A stretch of 7,180 nt of DNA from Verrucomicrobiales bacterium (GCA_028293405.1 JAQGOW010000576.1:1-7180), one strand, 5' to 3'; shown: positions 1-6,626, counted from the stretch's first letter. Notes: a model not told the origin generated them from the sequence alone. Program-made: numbers and translations.

Positions 1-182
1 GTATAGAAGGGCTTGGACCAAAGCGATTGGTCGCCGTTGTAATTGGCGGCCCCATCCTGTCGCGCATCAATGTTGATGATGGCGGTATTGGCCGGCAGAT
101 TGTTGGTGACGACAGTGCCGGCGAACGCCGCAGTTGCGATTTGGGCGCAGAGAAGCAAAACAGACAGCTTTACAGATTTCAT
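1..182 (-). CDS. Secreted protein of unknown function, N-terminal part (runs off the left edge)
   Basis: The minus strand has an open frame from an ATG at 182 to the window edge, 60 codons with no stop. The protein starts MKSVK, followed by a hydrophobic stretch LSVLLLCAQIATAAFA and then GTVV, a textbook Sec signal peptide with predicted cleavage after AFA (about residue 21). The Cys at residue 12 is preceded by Leu, so it does not form a good lipobox. The mature part visible here (TVVTNNLPANTAIINIDAR, then a stretch rich in Asp, Gly and Asn, and aromatic residues in SLWSKPFY) matches no family I can name. There is no clear ribosome binding site; the start is chosen because it gives a perfect signal peptide. 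The gene lies downstream of the sugar kinase on the same strand, but a probable terminator separates them, so it is likely transcribed on its own. Periplasmic or surface location is inferred. Confidence 0.7.
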   Translation of the reverse strand, partial: MKSVKLSVLLLCAQIATAAFAGTVVTNNLPANTAIINIDARQDGAANYNGDQSLWSKPFY

Positions 183-343
183 TTTTCGGGCAAAAACGAC
201 AAACGACTCTTCGGACTTTGGTTTATTGGTTACTTGGCTCCCGATGGTTTCACGGCGCGTAAAAAGCACAACTCGCGTTTAGAGAAGTGAGTTTAACCCC
301 GCCGGCTGGGGATTTACCGGGAGCCCAGAAAGTTACCGCAATG

Positions 344-373
344 GGTATCTCATGTGACGGGAATCGCTGTCAA
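344..373 (-). promoter_or_regulatory. Possible promoter for the left-edge secreted protein
   Basis: On the minus strand a perfect TTGACA (-35, plus positions 368-373) is followed after 18 bases by GATACC (344-349), which matches only three of six positions of TATAAT. It lies just past the putative kinase terminator and about 160 bases upstream of the ATG at 182. The -35 is good and the -10 is poor, so this is a weak call. Confidence 0.25.
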
Positions 374-385
374 CATGCAAATGTG

Positions 386-409
386 AAAAAATTGCGCACT
401 AACACGCAA
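386..409 (-). terminator. Rho-independent terminator after the sugar kinase
   Basis: Read on the minus strand, TTGCG (405-409) pairs with CGCAA (392-396). Two G-T wobble pairs can extend the stem inward to a TTAG loop, and six T residues follow directly (386-391). It begins about 25 bases after the kinase stop codon at 434-436, the expected place. The stem is short, so termination may be incomplete. Confidence 0.55.
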
Positions 410-433
410 CGCATTGTTATACTGTCACTTACA

Positions 434-1516
434 CTACCTCTGAATGCGAGCTGAGCCGCCTTTGGCGAACGCTTCTACCTGGTCTGCCGTCGCCATCGTT
501 GTGTCGCCGGGGAACGTTGTGAGCAGGGCACCATGGGCCCAACCGAGGTCGACGGCGTCTTGTGGTGAACGGCCGCTCAGCAGGCCGTAAAAAAATCCAG
601 CGGCGTAACCGTCACCGCCGCCGACGCGATCTACCACGTCCAGTTCGCAAACGGGTGATTGATAGGTTTCGCCTTCCATCCATGCGACTGCGCTCCAACT
701 ATGGCGGTTAGTCGAATGCACTTCGCGCATTGTAGTAGCGACAGCTTTGATGTGCGGATGTTTTTTGGTGACGTTGGTCATCATGCTGAAGAACGCGCTT
801 GGATCGAGTTTGCTCTTGGCGTGAACTTCAGGGCCGGGAATTCCGAGGCCGAGTTGCAGGTCTTCTTCGTTGCCGACAAGGACGTCGACGTTTTTGACGA
901 TGCGGTCGAGCACAGCGACGGCGCGTTCGTGGCCACCGGCGATGTTCCAAAGTTTCGCGCGATAGTTCAGGTCGAAGGACGTGACGGCTCCGGCAGCTTT
1001 CGCGGCCTGCATGGCTTCGATGATGACTTCAGCGGTTGTTTGCGAAAGCGCGGCAAAAATTCCGCCGCTGTGAAACCAACGCACGCCTGTTCTGAAAATT
1101 TCCTTCCAGTTGAAATCGTCAGGCTTCAACTGCGCGGCAGCTTCGTTGCAGCGATTGTAGAAAACGATTGGGGCGCGGACGCCGTGTCCTTGGTCGCTGT
1201 AAACGGTCGCCATGTTTGGGCCGTGCACGCCGTCGTGCTTAAACGTTTTGTAGAACGGCTTCACTCCCATCGCGCGCACGCGTTCGGCAATGAGATCGCC
1301 GATCGGATATTGCACCATCGCGCTCGCGATGCCGGTCTTCAACTGAAAGCAATCCGACAGGTTTGCCGAAACGTTGAATTCTCCGCCGCTGACATGAATG
1401 TCGCAACGTGTCGCCTTGCGAAATGGAATGATGCCGGGATCAAGGCGATGAACCAGTGCGCCGAGGGAAAGAAAGTCTAACGCGCCTGATTTCGGAATGT
1501 TCAAAGTCGATTTCAT
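434..1516 (-). CDS. kdgK: PfkB-family sugar kinase, probable 2-keto-3-deoxygluconate kinase
   Basis: This 360-residue cytoplasmic kinase would phosphorylate 2-keto-3-deoxygluconate to 2-keto-3-deoxy-6-phosphogluconate using ATP, a step in hexuronate and pectin/alginate breakdown. Visible family features are the N-terminal substrate-binding segment GGEFNVSANL (residues 44-53), the FDLNYRAKLW segment (181-190) that is typical of KDG kinases, VGNEED (214-219), and the C-terminal PfkB signature VGGGDGYAAGF (298-308) with Asp302 as the expected catalytic base and GGG as the anion hole. The signature has GGGDG where the usual form is GAGDA. The start at 1516 (MKSTLN) is preferred: a longer frame begins at 1588, but its extra 24 codons run through an intergenic repeat tract. 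No Shine-Dalgarno sequence is seen. The length is somewhat above the roughly 310 residues of enterobacterial KdgK. No other KDG pathway gene is in the window, so a different sugar or sugar-acid substrate cannot be excluded. Confidence 0.8.
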   Translation of the reverse strand: MKSTLNIPKSGALDFLSLGALVHRLDPGIIPFRKATRCDIHVSGGEFNVSANLSDCFQLKTGIASAMVQYPIGDLIAERVRAMGVKPFYKTFKHDGVHGPNMATVYSDQGHGVRAPIVFYNRCNEAAAQLKPDDFNWKEIFRTGVRWFHSGGIFAALSQTTAEVIIEAMQAAKAAGAVTSFDLNYRAKLWNIAGGHERAVAVLDRIVKNVDVLVGNEEDLQLGLGIPGPEVHAKSKLDPSAFFSMMTNVTKKHPHIKAVATTMREVHSTNRHSWSAVAWMEGETYQSPVCELDVVDRVGGGDGYAAGFFYGLLSGRSPQDAVDLGWAHGALLTTFPGDTTMATADQVEAFAKGGSARIQR

Positions 1517-1546
1517 GGTCGTCGTAGGGTTAGCAGTTAACTTGAA

Positions 1547-1614
1547 AAGCTCCAAGCTCCAAACACCGGCCCGAACGTTGGATCGCAAGTAGGTCCAAAT
1601 TCCAAGTTTCCAAG
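1547..1614. repeat. Degenerate heptad (7-nt period) repeat tract
   Basis: Read on the minus strand, TTGGA recurs at 7-base steps in two clusters: TTTGGAG-CTTGGAG-CTT (1547-1564) and CTTGGAA-ACTTGGAA-TTTGGA (1594-1614). The second cluster has one extra base between units. The 29 bases between the clusters are not repetitive. The tract lies 31 to 98 bases upstream of the kinase start, in its 5' region. I recall similar short heptad tracts from intergenic DNA of Verrucomicrobiota and Planctomycetota, but that is from memory. Confidence 0.55.
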
Positions 1615-1782
1615 GTGTCGATTGGACGTTTGGCTTTGAACGGCAATGACTTGGAATTGCTGTCGGTGCACAATACAGCGGGAAATACGTGAGATTTTGA
1701 AGATTTGAAAATGCGCCAGTCGTTTGACAGTAGGGATTTAGGCACTGGACCGTTGATTTCGCTGGGGTGGGGGTACCCCGGC

Positions 1783-1835
1783 AAACTTTGCGACGGTGTG
1801 CAAAACTTTGCGAAACTTTGCGACAGTGTGCGAAA
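1783..1835. repeat. Decamer-phased direct repeats (AAACTTTGCG)
   Basis: AAACTTTGCG occurs exactly three times, at 1783, 1803 and 1813. The first and third copies are followed by ACGGTGTGC and ACAGTGTGC, giving a 19-base direct repeat with one mismatch spaced 30 bases apart. A truncated AAAC follows at 1833. All elements fall on a strict 10-base grid, so each lies on the same face of the helix. It could be an operator array, a phased A-tract bend or a decayed minisatellite; the sequence alone does not decide. Confidence 0.6.
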
Positions 1836-1862
1836 CCCAGAAAATATTTCTTTTTTTTAAAG

Positions 1863-1898
1863 CGATACTACCCGGTACAAGTCGATACGAACCGGTAC
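1863..1898. repeat. 20-bp-spaced direct repeat CGATAC-N3-CCGGTAC
   Basis: CGATACTACCCGGTAC (1863-1878) and CGATACGAACCGGTAC (1883-1898) are identical except for the three central bases and are exactly 20 bases apart, two helical turns. Their start positions are 80 and 100 bases from the first AAACTTTGCG, so both arrays share one helical phase. This is the arrangement expected of paired binding sites for a regulator, but no regulator is encoded in the window. Confidence 0.5.
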
Positions 1899-1951
1899 CC
1901 ACCTCGGAGCGGGTTTTGCGCGAATCTGCAACAAAGCGTAACAAAAGCGTT

Positions 1952-1980
1952 ACGGTCGCAGCTTTTTGGGCTGCGATCGT
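1952..1980. other. Strong hairpin, 11-bp stem with 7-nt loop
   Basis: ACGGTCGCAGC (1952-1962) pairs with GCTGCGATCGT (1970-1980) around the loop TTTTTGG. Ten pairs are Watson-Crick and one is G-T. No T-tract follows on the plus strand, and only a broken one (TTTTG) is seen some bases beyond on the minus strand, so it is not a canonical terminator. No gene ends nearby. Its role is unknown. Confidence 0.5.
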
Positions 1981-2223
1981 CATGTTCGTTCGCGTTTGTG
2001 TTGCGGTTTGCATGGCTGTTCAACTCAATGTGTCAATTTCCAATGCTGGTCTGGCAGAATGTTCCACAAGAGATTTCTACCGAATCAGGCGTAAAGCAAT
2101 TTAACATGAAGTTACGGCTTGTCAACAAGGGAAGTATGTGAGGTCGGTTGAGCTGAATACTTTAGCGGGCTGAGAAATAATATAAACGCAATGGCGATTA
2201 ACGAGCGGGACGCGGGAATGGCG

Positions 2224-2251
2224 TTGACAGGCGCCGCCGCAACTGCAAAAT
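2224..2251 (+). promoter_or_regulatory. Candidate sigma-70-type promoter for the large surface protein
   Basis: A perfect TTGACA (2224-2229) is followed after 16 bases by CAAAAT (2246-2251), four of six matches to TATAAT. The predicted transcript would begin near 2258 and carry a leader of about 135 bases, which contains the inverted repeats at 2272-2313. The GC-rich spacer and the imperfect -10 make this moderate at best. Confidence 0.35.
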
Positions 2252-2271
2252 AACCAAGTCCCGTTGCTAAG

Positions 2272-2313
2272 AAAACAACCCCTGAACCACACAACTATTG
2301 AAGTGGTTGTTTT
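2272..2313 (+). other. Leader inverted repeat with competing pairings
   Basis: AAAACAACC (2272-2280) is perfectly complementary to GGTTGTTTT (2305-2313), a 9-bp stem with a 24-base loop whose 3' arm ends in four T residues. Two other short arms inside the loop compete for the same 3' segment: AACCAC (2285-2290) with GTGGTT (2303-2308), and ACAAC (2291-2295) with GTTGT (2306-2310). The element lies about 80 bases before the start codon of the large protein. It may be a leader attenuator or only an A/T-biased inverted repeat. Confidence 0.35.
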
Positions 2314-2380
2314 ATGTAACCAAGGAACGAACAATCCGCGGGGCTGGGATCCGCACCTGTAGTGAATCTAAACGTTTTTT

Positions 2381-2385
2381 GAAGG
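2381..2385 (+). promoter_or_regulatory. Ribosome binding site favouring the start at 2393
   Basis: GAAGG lies seven bases upstream of the ATG at 2393. No comparable sequence precedes the in-frame ATG at 2435, although starting there would give a more ordinary 20-residue signal peptide. The site therefore favours 2393, with a longer signal peptide n-region. Confidence 0.45.
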
Positions 2386-2392
2386 CTTTTAT

Positions 2393-5300
2393 ATGGTCGC
2401 GTTAATTTTCAGTGTCGCAATTGCCCGTCGGCTGATGCGGACTGCTTTGTTTCTCCTCGTTCTGGCTTTGCTGACGGCGCAGTCGGCGCTGGCAGTCGGA
2501 AGCTGGACGAAGCTCACCGCGTCTACTCCCAGCAATGCGCCCGTTCAGCTGATGTTGCTGCTCCCGGACGGCACGGTGATGGCAGCTGGTTCCAACATCA
2601 CAAATACGTGGTACAAACTAACGCCCGATACCAACGGCAGTTATGTGAATGGCAAATGGTCCACGCTTCGTTCGATGGCGAGCACGCGATTGTATTATGC
2701 CTCGGTGGTTTTGCGCGATGGTCGCGTGTTCGTCGCAGGCGCGGAATACGGGACCGGTGCGGCGACGGCAGAAATCTACAATCCGCTTACGGACGTTTGG
2801 ACCACGTTGACTGTGCCGACGAATGTTCTGGATTCAACGAAATCGTGGGGTGGGGGCACGAACAACCAGGCGTTTTTTGATTCAGGCGCGGTGCTGCTCG
2901 CCGATGGCCGCGTTTTGATTGAACCGGTTTACCCCCAAAACTTATACGACACCGTCATTTATGACCCGGTCGGCAACACATGGTCGTCTGGGCCAACTGC
3001 TCGTGCTGGGAATCAAGATGAAGCGAGCTGGATCAAGTTGCCGGATGAAAGCATCCTGACGGTCGACAGCGGATCGACAACCGCGGAACGGTATTTGCCG
3101 GTTGGTTATTTAACGAACCATGTTCCGACGATTGCTTCAAATCGCTGGATCGCCGATGCGACTGTGCCAATTTTTCTGTACGACAGCATTGGTTCTGAAA
3201 TCGGCCCGGGAATGCTTCTAGCCAACGGCACGGCATTTCTGGTTGGGGCGAACGGTAACAGCGCTATTTACACGCCAAGTGGCGACAACACCCAGGGCTC
3301 ATGGCAAATCGGTCCCGCGCTTCCGAACGTGATCAAGTATCCACTCGATAATAACGGCAACGAACTGACCAATTCCGGGGTGCTAACTGCTGGCGCTGCA
3401 CCTGATGCGCCGGCGGCGAGTTTGGTGAATGGCCAGGTGCTCTATGCGTTTAGCGGCGCACTTTACAATGATCCGCGGGCGGGGACTCAGCCGGCGGGTG
3501 CCACCAATAATTATTGGACCAACACACTGAATCCGATTTATCCCGCGCCAACCAGCTTCTTCGTTTACAATCCGCCGACCAAAACATTCGCGCCAATCGC
3601 CGCGCCTACCGGCACGGTCGATGACATTCCGACATACAAAGCGGCTATGCTGACTCTGCCCGATGGCAGCGTCCTTTATGCGCATGAGAAAAGTGACCTT
3701 TATGTTTACACGCTTGATCCACTCAACGACCCGAATGACCAGATCAACCCGACCAGTCGCCCGACGATTCAATCGTTGAGCAATAACGGCGATGGCTCGT
3801 GGCATCTGACGGGAACGCAACTGAACGGACTTTCGCAAGGCGCGGCTTACGGCGATGACCTGCAGATGGACAGTAATTATCCGTTGATCAAACTTATCTC
3901 GCAATCGGGACAGATGGCTTATGGGCGCACTTTTAATTGGAGCAGCACCGGTGTGCAAACCGGCAATAAAGTTGTGAGCACCGATTTTGTCATTCCGGCA
4001 AGCCTGCGCTGGACGGGTTCCGTTTCAGTCGTTGTCATTGCCAATGGCATTGCGTCCAATCCAACGTCCTTGCCGGTCGTGCTACCGGGACAAACACTGA
4101 CGTTCAACGGCACTTCTTCAATGGGCGCGAGTGGCTACGAGATTGAAGGCGGCACCACTGATTTTCAGGATGACGGCAGCTTCTCAGGTTACCTGTTGCG
4201 CGGAGTGGGCGGGCATATTGAGTTGTTCGATTCGGCGACGGGTGGCACGGCGAGTATAGCGGTGGATGGCGGTCCGGGAAATGGCGGTATTCCTGGCGTG
4301 CTGCGGTTTCACAATAGTTCAACCGCCGGTGCCGCGACGATAGTTGATCATCCGGGTGTGCTAGGGGCCAACTTTAAACATAACTTACCAAATCCGATCG
4401 ACGGATTTGCCGGAGAGACTCGGTTCTTCGACAGTTCCACTGCGGGCACGGCGCACGTCAGCAACGAAGGCGAGTCGGATGATGGCGCCGGCAGCGGGTT
4501 GGGTGGATTCACGGAGTTCGCCGACAACTCGTCTGGCGATCATGGCGTGTTCGTGAATCATTCGAGCCCCGCCAGCAACGGAAAAGGTGGTGAGGTGGGG
4601 TTTGATGGAAGCGCAACTGCGGATCATGGCATCTTCACGAACCTAAGTAGTCCGACGGGGTGGGCCTACAGTGCGGGCCGAACTGTGTTTTTCGATACCG
4701 CCACCGGAGCGCAAGGCACGTTTGTAAACGTCGGCGGGGCTGGCATAGGAGGCACCACTGAATTTCGTTCTAACTCGACTGCGGCGAACGGCACCTACAT
4801 CAACAAGGGATCGACGTCCGGAACCTTTCCGAACACCGGCAATACGCAATTTTTTGACAACGCGACGGCGGGTAATGGAACATTTCGCAATGTGGCGGGT
4901 GCTGCGTTTGGCGGTGGCACGCAGTTTAACGGTCGGTCGACCGCGGCCAACGGCACGTTTATCAATGACGGCGCTGACACGTCCGCCGGAATTGGTGCGG
5001 GCGAGGTGTTGTTTAAAAACGATTCAACGGCTGGCAACGCGCATTATCATTCGATAGGAGTTGCGGGTGGCAATGTGAATTTCCACGATCGCTCGTCGGC
5101 CGATCACGGCACGTTTTTGGTCGATCCTGGTTCGTATAACTCTCGCATTGTGTTTTACAACGATTCGACGGCGAGCAATGCAACGTTTGAAATCGGTGGC
5201 TCGGGTTATCTCCAGTTTTTCGGTTCGTCGAGTGCCGGCAATGCGACAATTTTGATGCGCGGCAACGGTGGGCCTTCGTATTGCGATTTCTCGAGCACGG

Positions 5301-6517
5301 CAGGAAATGCGAACGTTACAGTCAATGGTGCAGAGGTTGCGGGAGGTTCGGGCGGCAATGTCGGCTTCAGCTATCCGGGGACGGCTGGCAACGCGACCTT
5401 CATCGTCAATGGCGCGAGCGTGACAACGTATGGTGCGAACGGAGGAAGAATGGGGTTCGACTATAATGGGAGCGCCGGCAATTCGACGATAATCGTCAAT
5501 GGTGGGACGAACGGCGGGCCGGGAGGACTCGTTGTTTTTTCCCGCGGCGGCACGGGGGATCAGGCGCACATTCTTGTGAACGCCGGTGGCACACTCGACC
5601 TCTACGGCAATGCCTATTACGGCGGCACCTCGGTGGGTACACTCGAAGGCGCAGGATCGATTTACCTGGGTTTTGGGAATTTGAACGTTGGCGGCTTGAA
5701 CAGTGACAGCACCATTTCTGGTGTTATTTCGGATTATGTATATATCCCCGGATATCTCACCAAGATCGGCCTTGGCACGGTCACACTGTCCGGGACTAAC
5801 ACCTACATCGGAGTGACGACGATCAACGGCGGAGCACTGGCGATCAATGGCTCCATCGTTGGCGATGTGCAAGTCAATGCGGGCACGACGTTGAAAGGTT
5901 CTGGCACGATTGGTGGAGCCGTAACCGTCGCGCCGGGTGGCGTCGTCGCCCCCGGAAATAGTCCTGGGACGTTGACGATTAAGTCGAACTATCTGCAAGC
6001 GGCGCAAAGCGCGTTGCGCATTATTGTGGCCGGTCCAAATCTGGTGAATCGCAGTCTTTTAGTGGTGAAAGGGAATGCGAGTTTGAGCGGCACGTTGCTG
6101 CTGGTGTTTTCTGGTTACGCACCATCCGCCAACGAAACTTTCCCCGTGATGCAAGTCACCGGAAACGTGACGAGCAATGCTTTGAACATCGTTGTTGCTG
6201 GATTGAAACCAGGATTCCAGGGCAGTTGCCAGATCGTCGGCGGCCAAGTGATCTTCACGGCGAATTCAACCGGCCAACTACGAACGACGAGCGATCCGGT
6301 GCAGGTGTTGCCACCGTGGTTTACGCAGCAATCCGAGTTTGTGATGCCGGTATTTACTGTGACCGGCGCGACCTACCAGTTTGATACCTCGATTGACTTA
6401 CTCAATTGGACGCACGTGTCGCAGACAGCGGGAGCGAATAATCTTTTCGAATTCCGCCAGGTTCCGCCTTCGACAGACCCCAAACGATTTTACCGGGTGG
6501 TCGCAAGTGGTCCGTAA
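2393..6517 (+). CDS. Large secreted kelch-propeller / beta-repeat mosaic protein
   Basis: The 1374-residue product is exported and probably surface-attached or extracellular; its function is unknown. Residues 1-34 form a signal peptide (hydrophobic RTALFLLVLALLTAQSALA, cleavage after ALA); Met15 at 2435 is an alternative start. Residues about 35-455 form a galactose-oxidase/kelch-like propeller with seven recognisable blade turns (Asp59, Asp109, Asp171, Asp218, Asn278, Asn346 and Asp424, mostly followed by Gly) and strand pairs such as GRVFVAG and AEIYNPLTDVW. Residues 456-566 resemble the E-set domain that follows such propellers (LNGLSQGAAYGDD, VVVIANGIASNP). Residues about 611-1063 hold some 17 degenerate repeats. 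A PATR-like passenger motif (GLGTVTLSGTNTYIGVTTINGG) starts near 1122 and is followed by VAPGNSPGTL at 1185-1194. Residues about 1306-1374 form a C-terminal domain ending KRFYRVVASGP. No outer-membrane barrel or PEP-CTERM signal is present. The only cysteines are 964 and 1279, so the Tyr-Cys cofactor of galactose oxidase cannot form. Binding of carbohydrate or surfaces is only a guess. Confidence 0.85.
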   Translation: MVALIFSVAIARRLMRTALFLLVLALLTAQSALAVGSWTKLTASTPSNAPVQLMLLLPDGTVMAAGSNITNTWYKLTPDTNGSYVNGKWSTLRSMASTRLYYASVVLRDGRVFVAGAEYGTGAATAEIYNPLTDVWTTLTVPTNVLDSTKSWGGGTNNQAFFDSGAVLLADGRVLIEPVYPQNLYDTVIYDPVGNTWSSGPTARAGNQDEASWIKLPDESILTVDSGSTTAERYLPVGYLTNHVPTIASNRWIADATVPIFLYDSIGSEIGPGMLLANGTAFLVGANGNSAIYTPSGDNTQGSWQIGPALPNVIKYPLDNNGNELTNSGVLTAGAAPDAPAASLVNGQVLYAFSGALYNDPRAGTQPAGATNNYWTNTLNPIYPAPTSFFVYNPPTKTFAPIAAPTGTVDDIPTYKAAMLTLPDGSVLYAHEKSDLYVYTLDPLNDPNDQINPTSRPTIQSLSNNGDGSWHLTGTQLNGLSQGAAYGDDLQMDSNYPLIKLISQSGQMAYGRTFNWSSTGVQTGNKVVSTDFVIPASLRWTGSVSVVVIANGIASNPTSLPVVLPGQTLTFNGTSSMGASGYEIEGGTTDFQDDGSFSGYLLRGVGGHIELFDSATGGTASIAVDGGPGNGGIPGVLRFHNSSTAGAATIVDHPGVLGANFKHNLPNPIDGFAGETRFFDSSTAGTAHVSNEGESDDGAGSGLGGFTEFADNSSGDHGVFVNHSSPASNGKGGEVGFDGSATADHGIFTNLSSPTGWAYSAGRTVFFDTATGAQGTFVNVGGAGIGGTTEFRSNSTAANGTYINKGSTSGTFPNTGNTQFFDNATAGNGTFRNVAGAAFGGGTQFNGRSTAANGTFINDGADTSAGIGAGEVLFKNDSTAGNAHYHSIGVAGGNVNFHDRSSADHGTFLVDPGSYNSRIVFYNDSTASNATFEIGGSGYLQFFGSSSAGNATILMRGNGGPSYCDFSSTAGNANVTVNGAEVAGGSGGNVGFSYPGTAGNATFIVNGASVTTYGANGGRMGFDYNGSAGNSTIIVNGGTNGGPGGLVVFSRGGTGDQAHILVNAGGTLDLYGNAYYGGTSVGTLEGAGSIYLGFGNLNVGGLNSDSTISGVISDYVYIPGYLTKIGLGTVTLSGTNTYIGVTTINGGALAINGSIVGDVQVNAGTTLKGSGTIGGAVTVAPGGVVAPGNSPGTLTIKSNYLQAAQSALRIIVAGPNLVNRSLLVVKGNASLSGTLLLVFSGYAPSANETFPVMQVTGNVTSNALNIVVAGLKPGFQGSCQIVGGQVIFTANSTGQLRTTSDPVQVLPPWFTQQSEFVMPVFTVTGATYQFDTSIDLLNWTHVSQTAGANNLFEFRQVPPSTDPKRFYRVVASGP
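4223..5581 (+). repeat. Array of about 17 degenerate beta-strand repeats within the large protein
   Basis: At protein level a motif close to F-x-[DN]-x-S-[ST]-A-G-N-[AG]-T-[FI]-x-N recurs with its leading aromatic or aliphatic residue at about 611, 639, 678, 709, 737, 766, 791, 820, 845, 874, 897, 921, 942, 963, 992, 1022 and 1049. Spacing is 21 to 39 residues, most often 24 to 30. Clear examples are FFDNATAGNGTFRN, QFNGRSTAANGTFIN and VFYNDSTASNATFE. The linkers are rich in glycine. The pattern suggests stacked turns of a parallel beta-helix. The DNA copies have diverged too far for recent amplification. Confidence 0.8.
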
Positions 6518-6533
6518 CGGAAGATGTGTTCCC

Positions 6534-6550
6534 GTTAAGCCGGTCTTAAC
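6534..6550 (+). terminator. Small hairpin after the large gene, possible weak terminator
   Basis: GTTAAG (6534-6539) and CTTAAC (6545-6550) form a perfect 6-bp stem with a CCGGT loop, starting 17 bases after the stop codon at 6515-6517. No T-tract follows, so intrinsic termination would be poor. Read-through into the next gene is possible. Confidence 0.25.
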
Positions 6551-6626
6551 TGGAGGCAACGCGGAATGCGCCGGTGGGGCAGGGGAGATTGGTTGATTCT
6601 GCGGGTGGATTCGGCAAGGTGTCGTC

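Larger units (their letters stand above)
1517..2392. other. Long structured intergenic region between divergent genes
   Basis: This 876-base stretch separates the minus-strand kinase from the plus-strand surface protein and must contain both promoters. I see no convincing gene: the open frames on either strand are short, overlap each other, read through repeats and show no domain. From left to right it holds a heptad repeat tract (1547-1614), a short related direct repeat GATTTTGAA/GATTTGAAA (1693-1710), the palindrome GGGGTACCCC (1770-1779), two direct-repeat arrays in one 10-bp phase (1783-1835 and 1863-1898), an 11-bp hairpin (1952-1980), a small inverted repeat CTTGT-CA-ACAAG (2118-2129), a promoter candidate (2224-2251) and a leader with alternative pairings (2272-2313). 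Confidence 0.6.

Noticed and set aside
27..290. Two overlapping plus-strand open frames near the left edge
   Set aside because: They lie opposite the signal-peptide gene at 1-182, which has a far more convincing product, and show no domain.
659..1480. 273-codon plus-strand open frame
   Set aside because: It is antisense to the sugar kinase, whose family motifs are clear, and its translation has no recognisable features.
1517..1588. 24-codon N-terminal extension of the kinase
   Set aside because: The extension translates an intergenic heptad repeat tract; Met at 1516 gives the expected PfkB N-terminus.
1738..2141. Small open frames on both strands, 84 to 124 codons
   Set aside because: They overlap one another, read through the direct-repeat arrays (giving repeated HTVAKF on the minus strand), have no ribosome binding site and match no family.
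2112..2294. 60-codon hydrophobic minus-strand frame, possible small membrane protein
   Set aside because: It needs a TTG start, has no ribosome binding site, and its start lies inside the leader inverted repeat of the opposite gene.
4223..5581. Recent tandem duplication or CRISPR-like array
   Set aside because: The repeats are conserved only at protein level, vary in length and keep the reading frame, so they are protein repeats and not a DNA array.
5024..6007. 327-codon minus-strand open frame
   Set aside because: It is antisense to the repeat array of the large protein. The repetitive GC-rich codons of the sense strand keep the opposite frame open; the product is Arg-rich with no domain.
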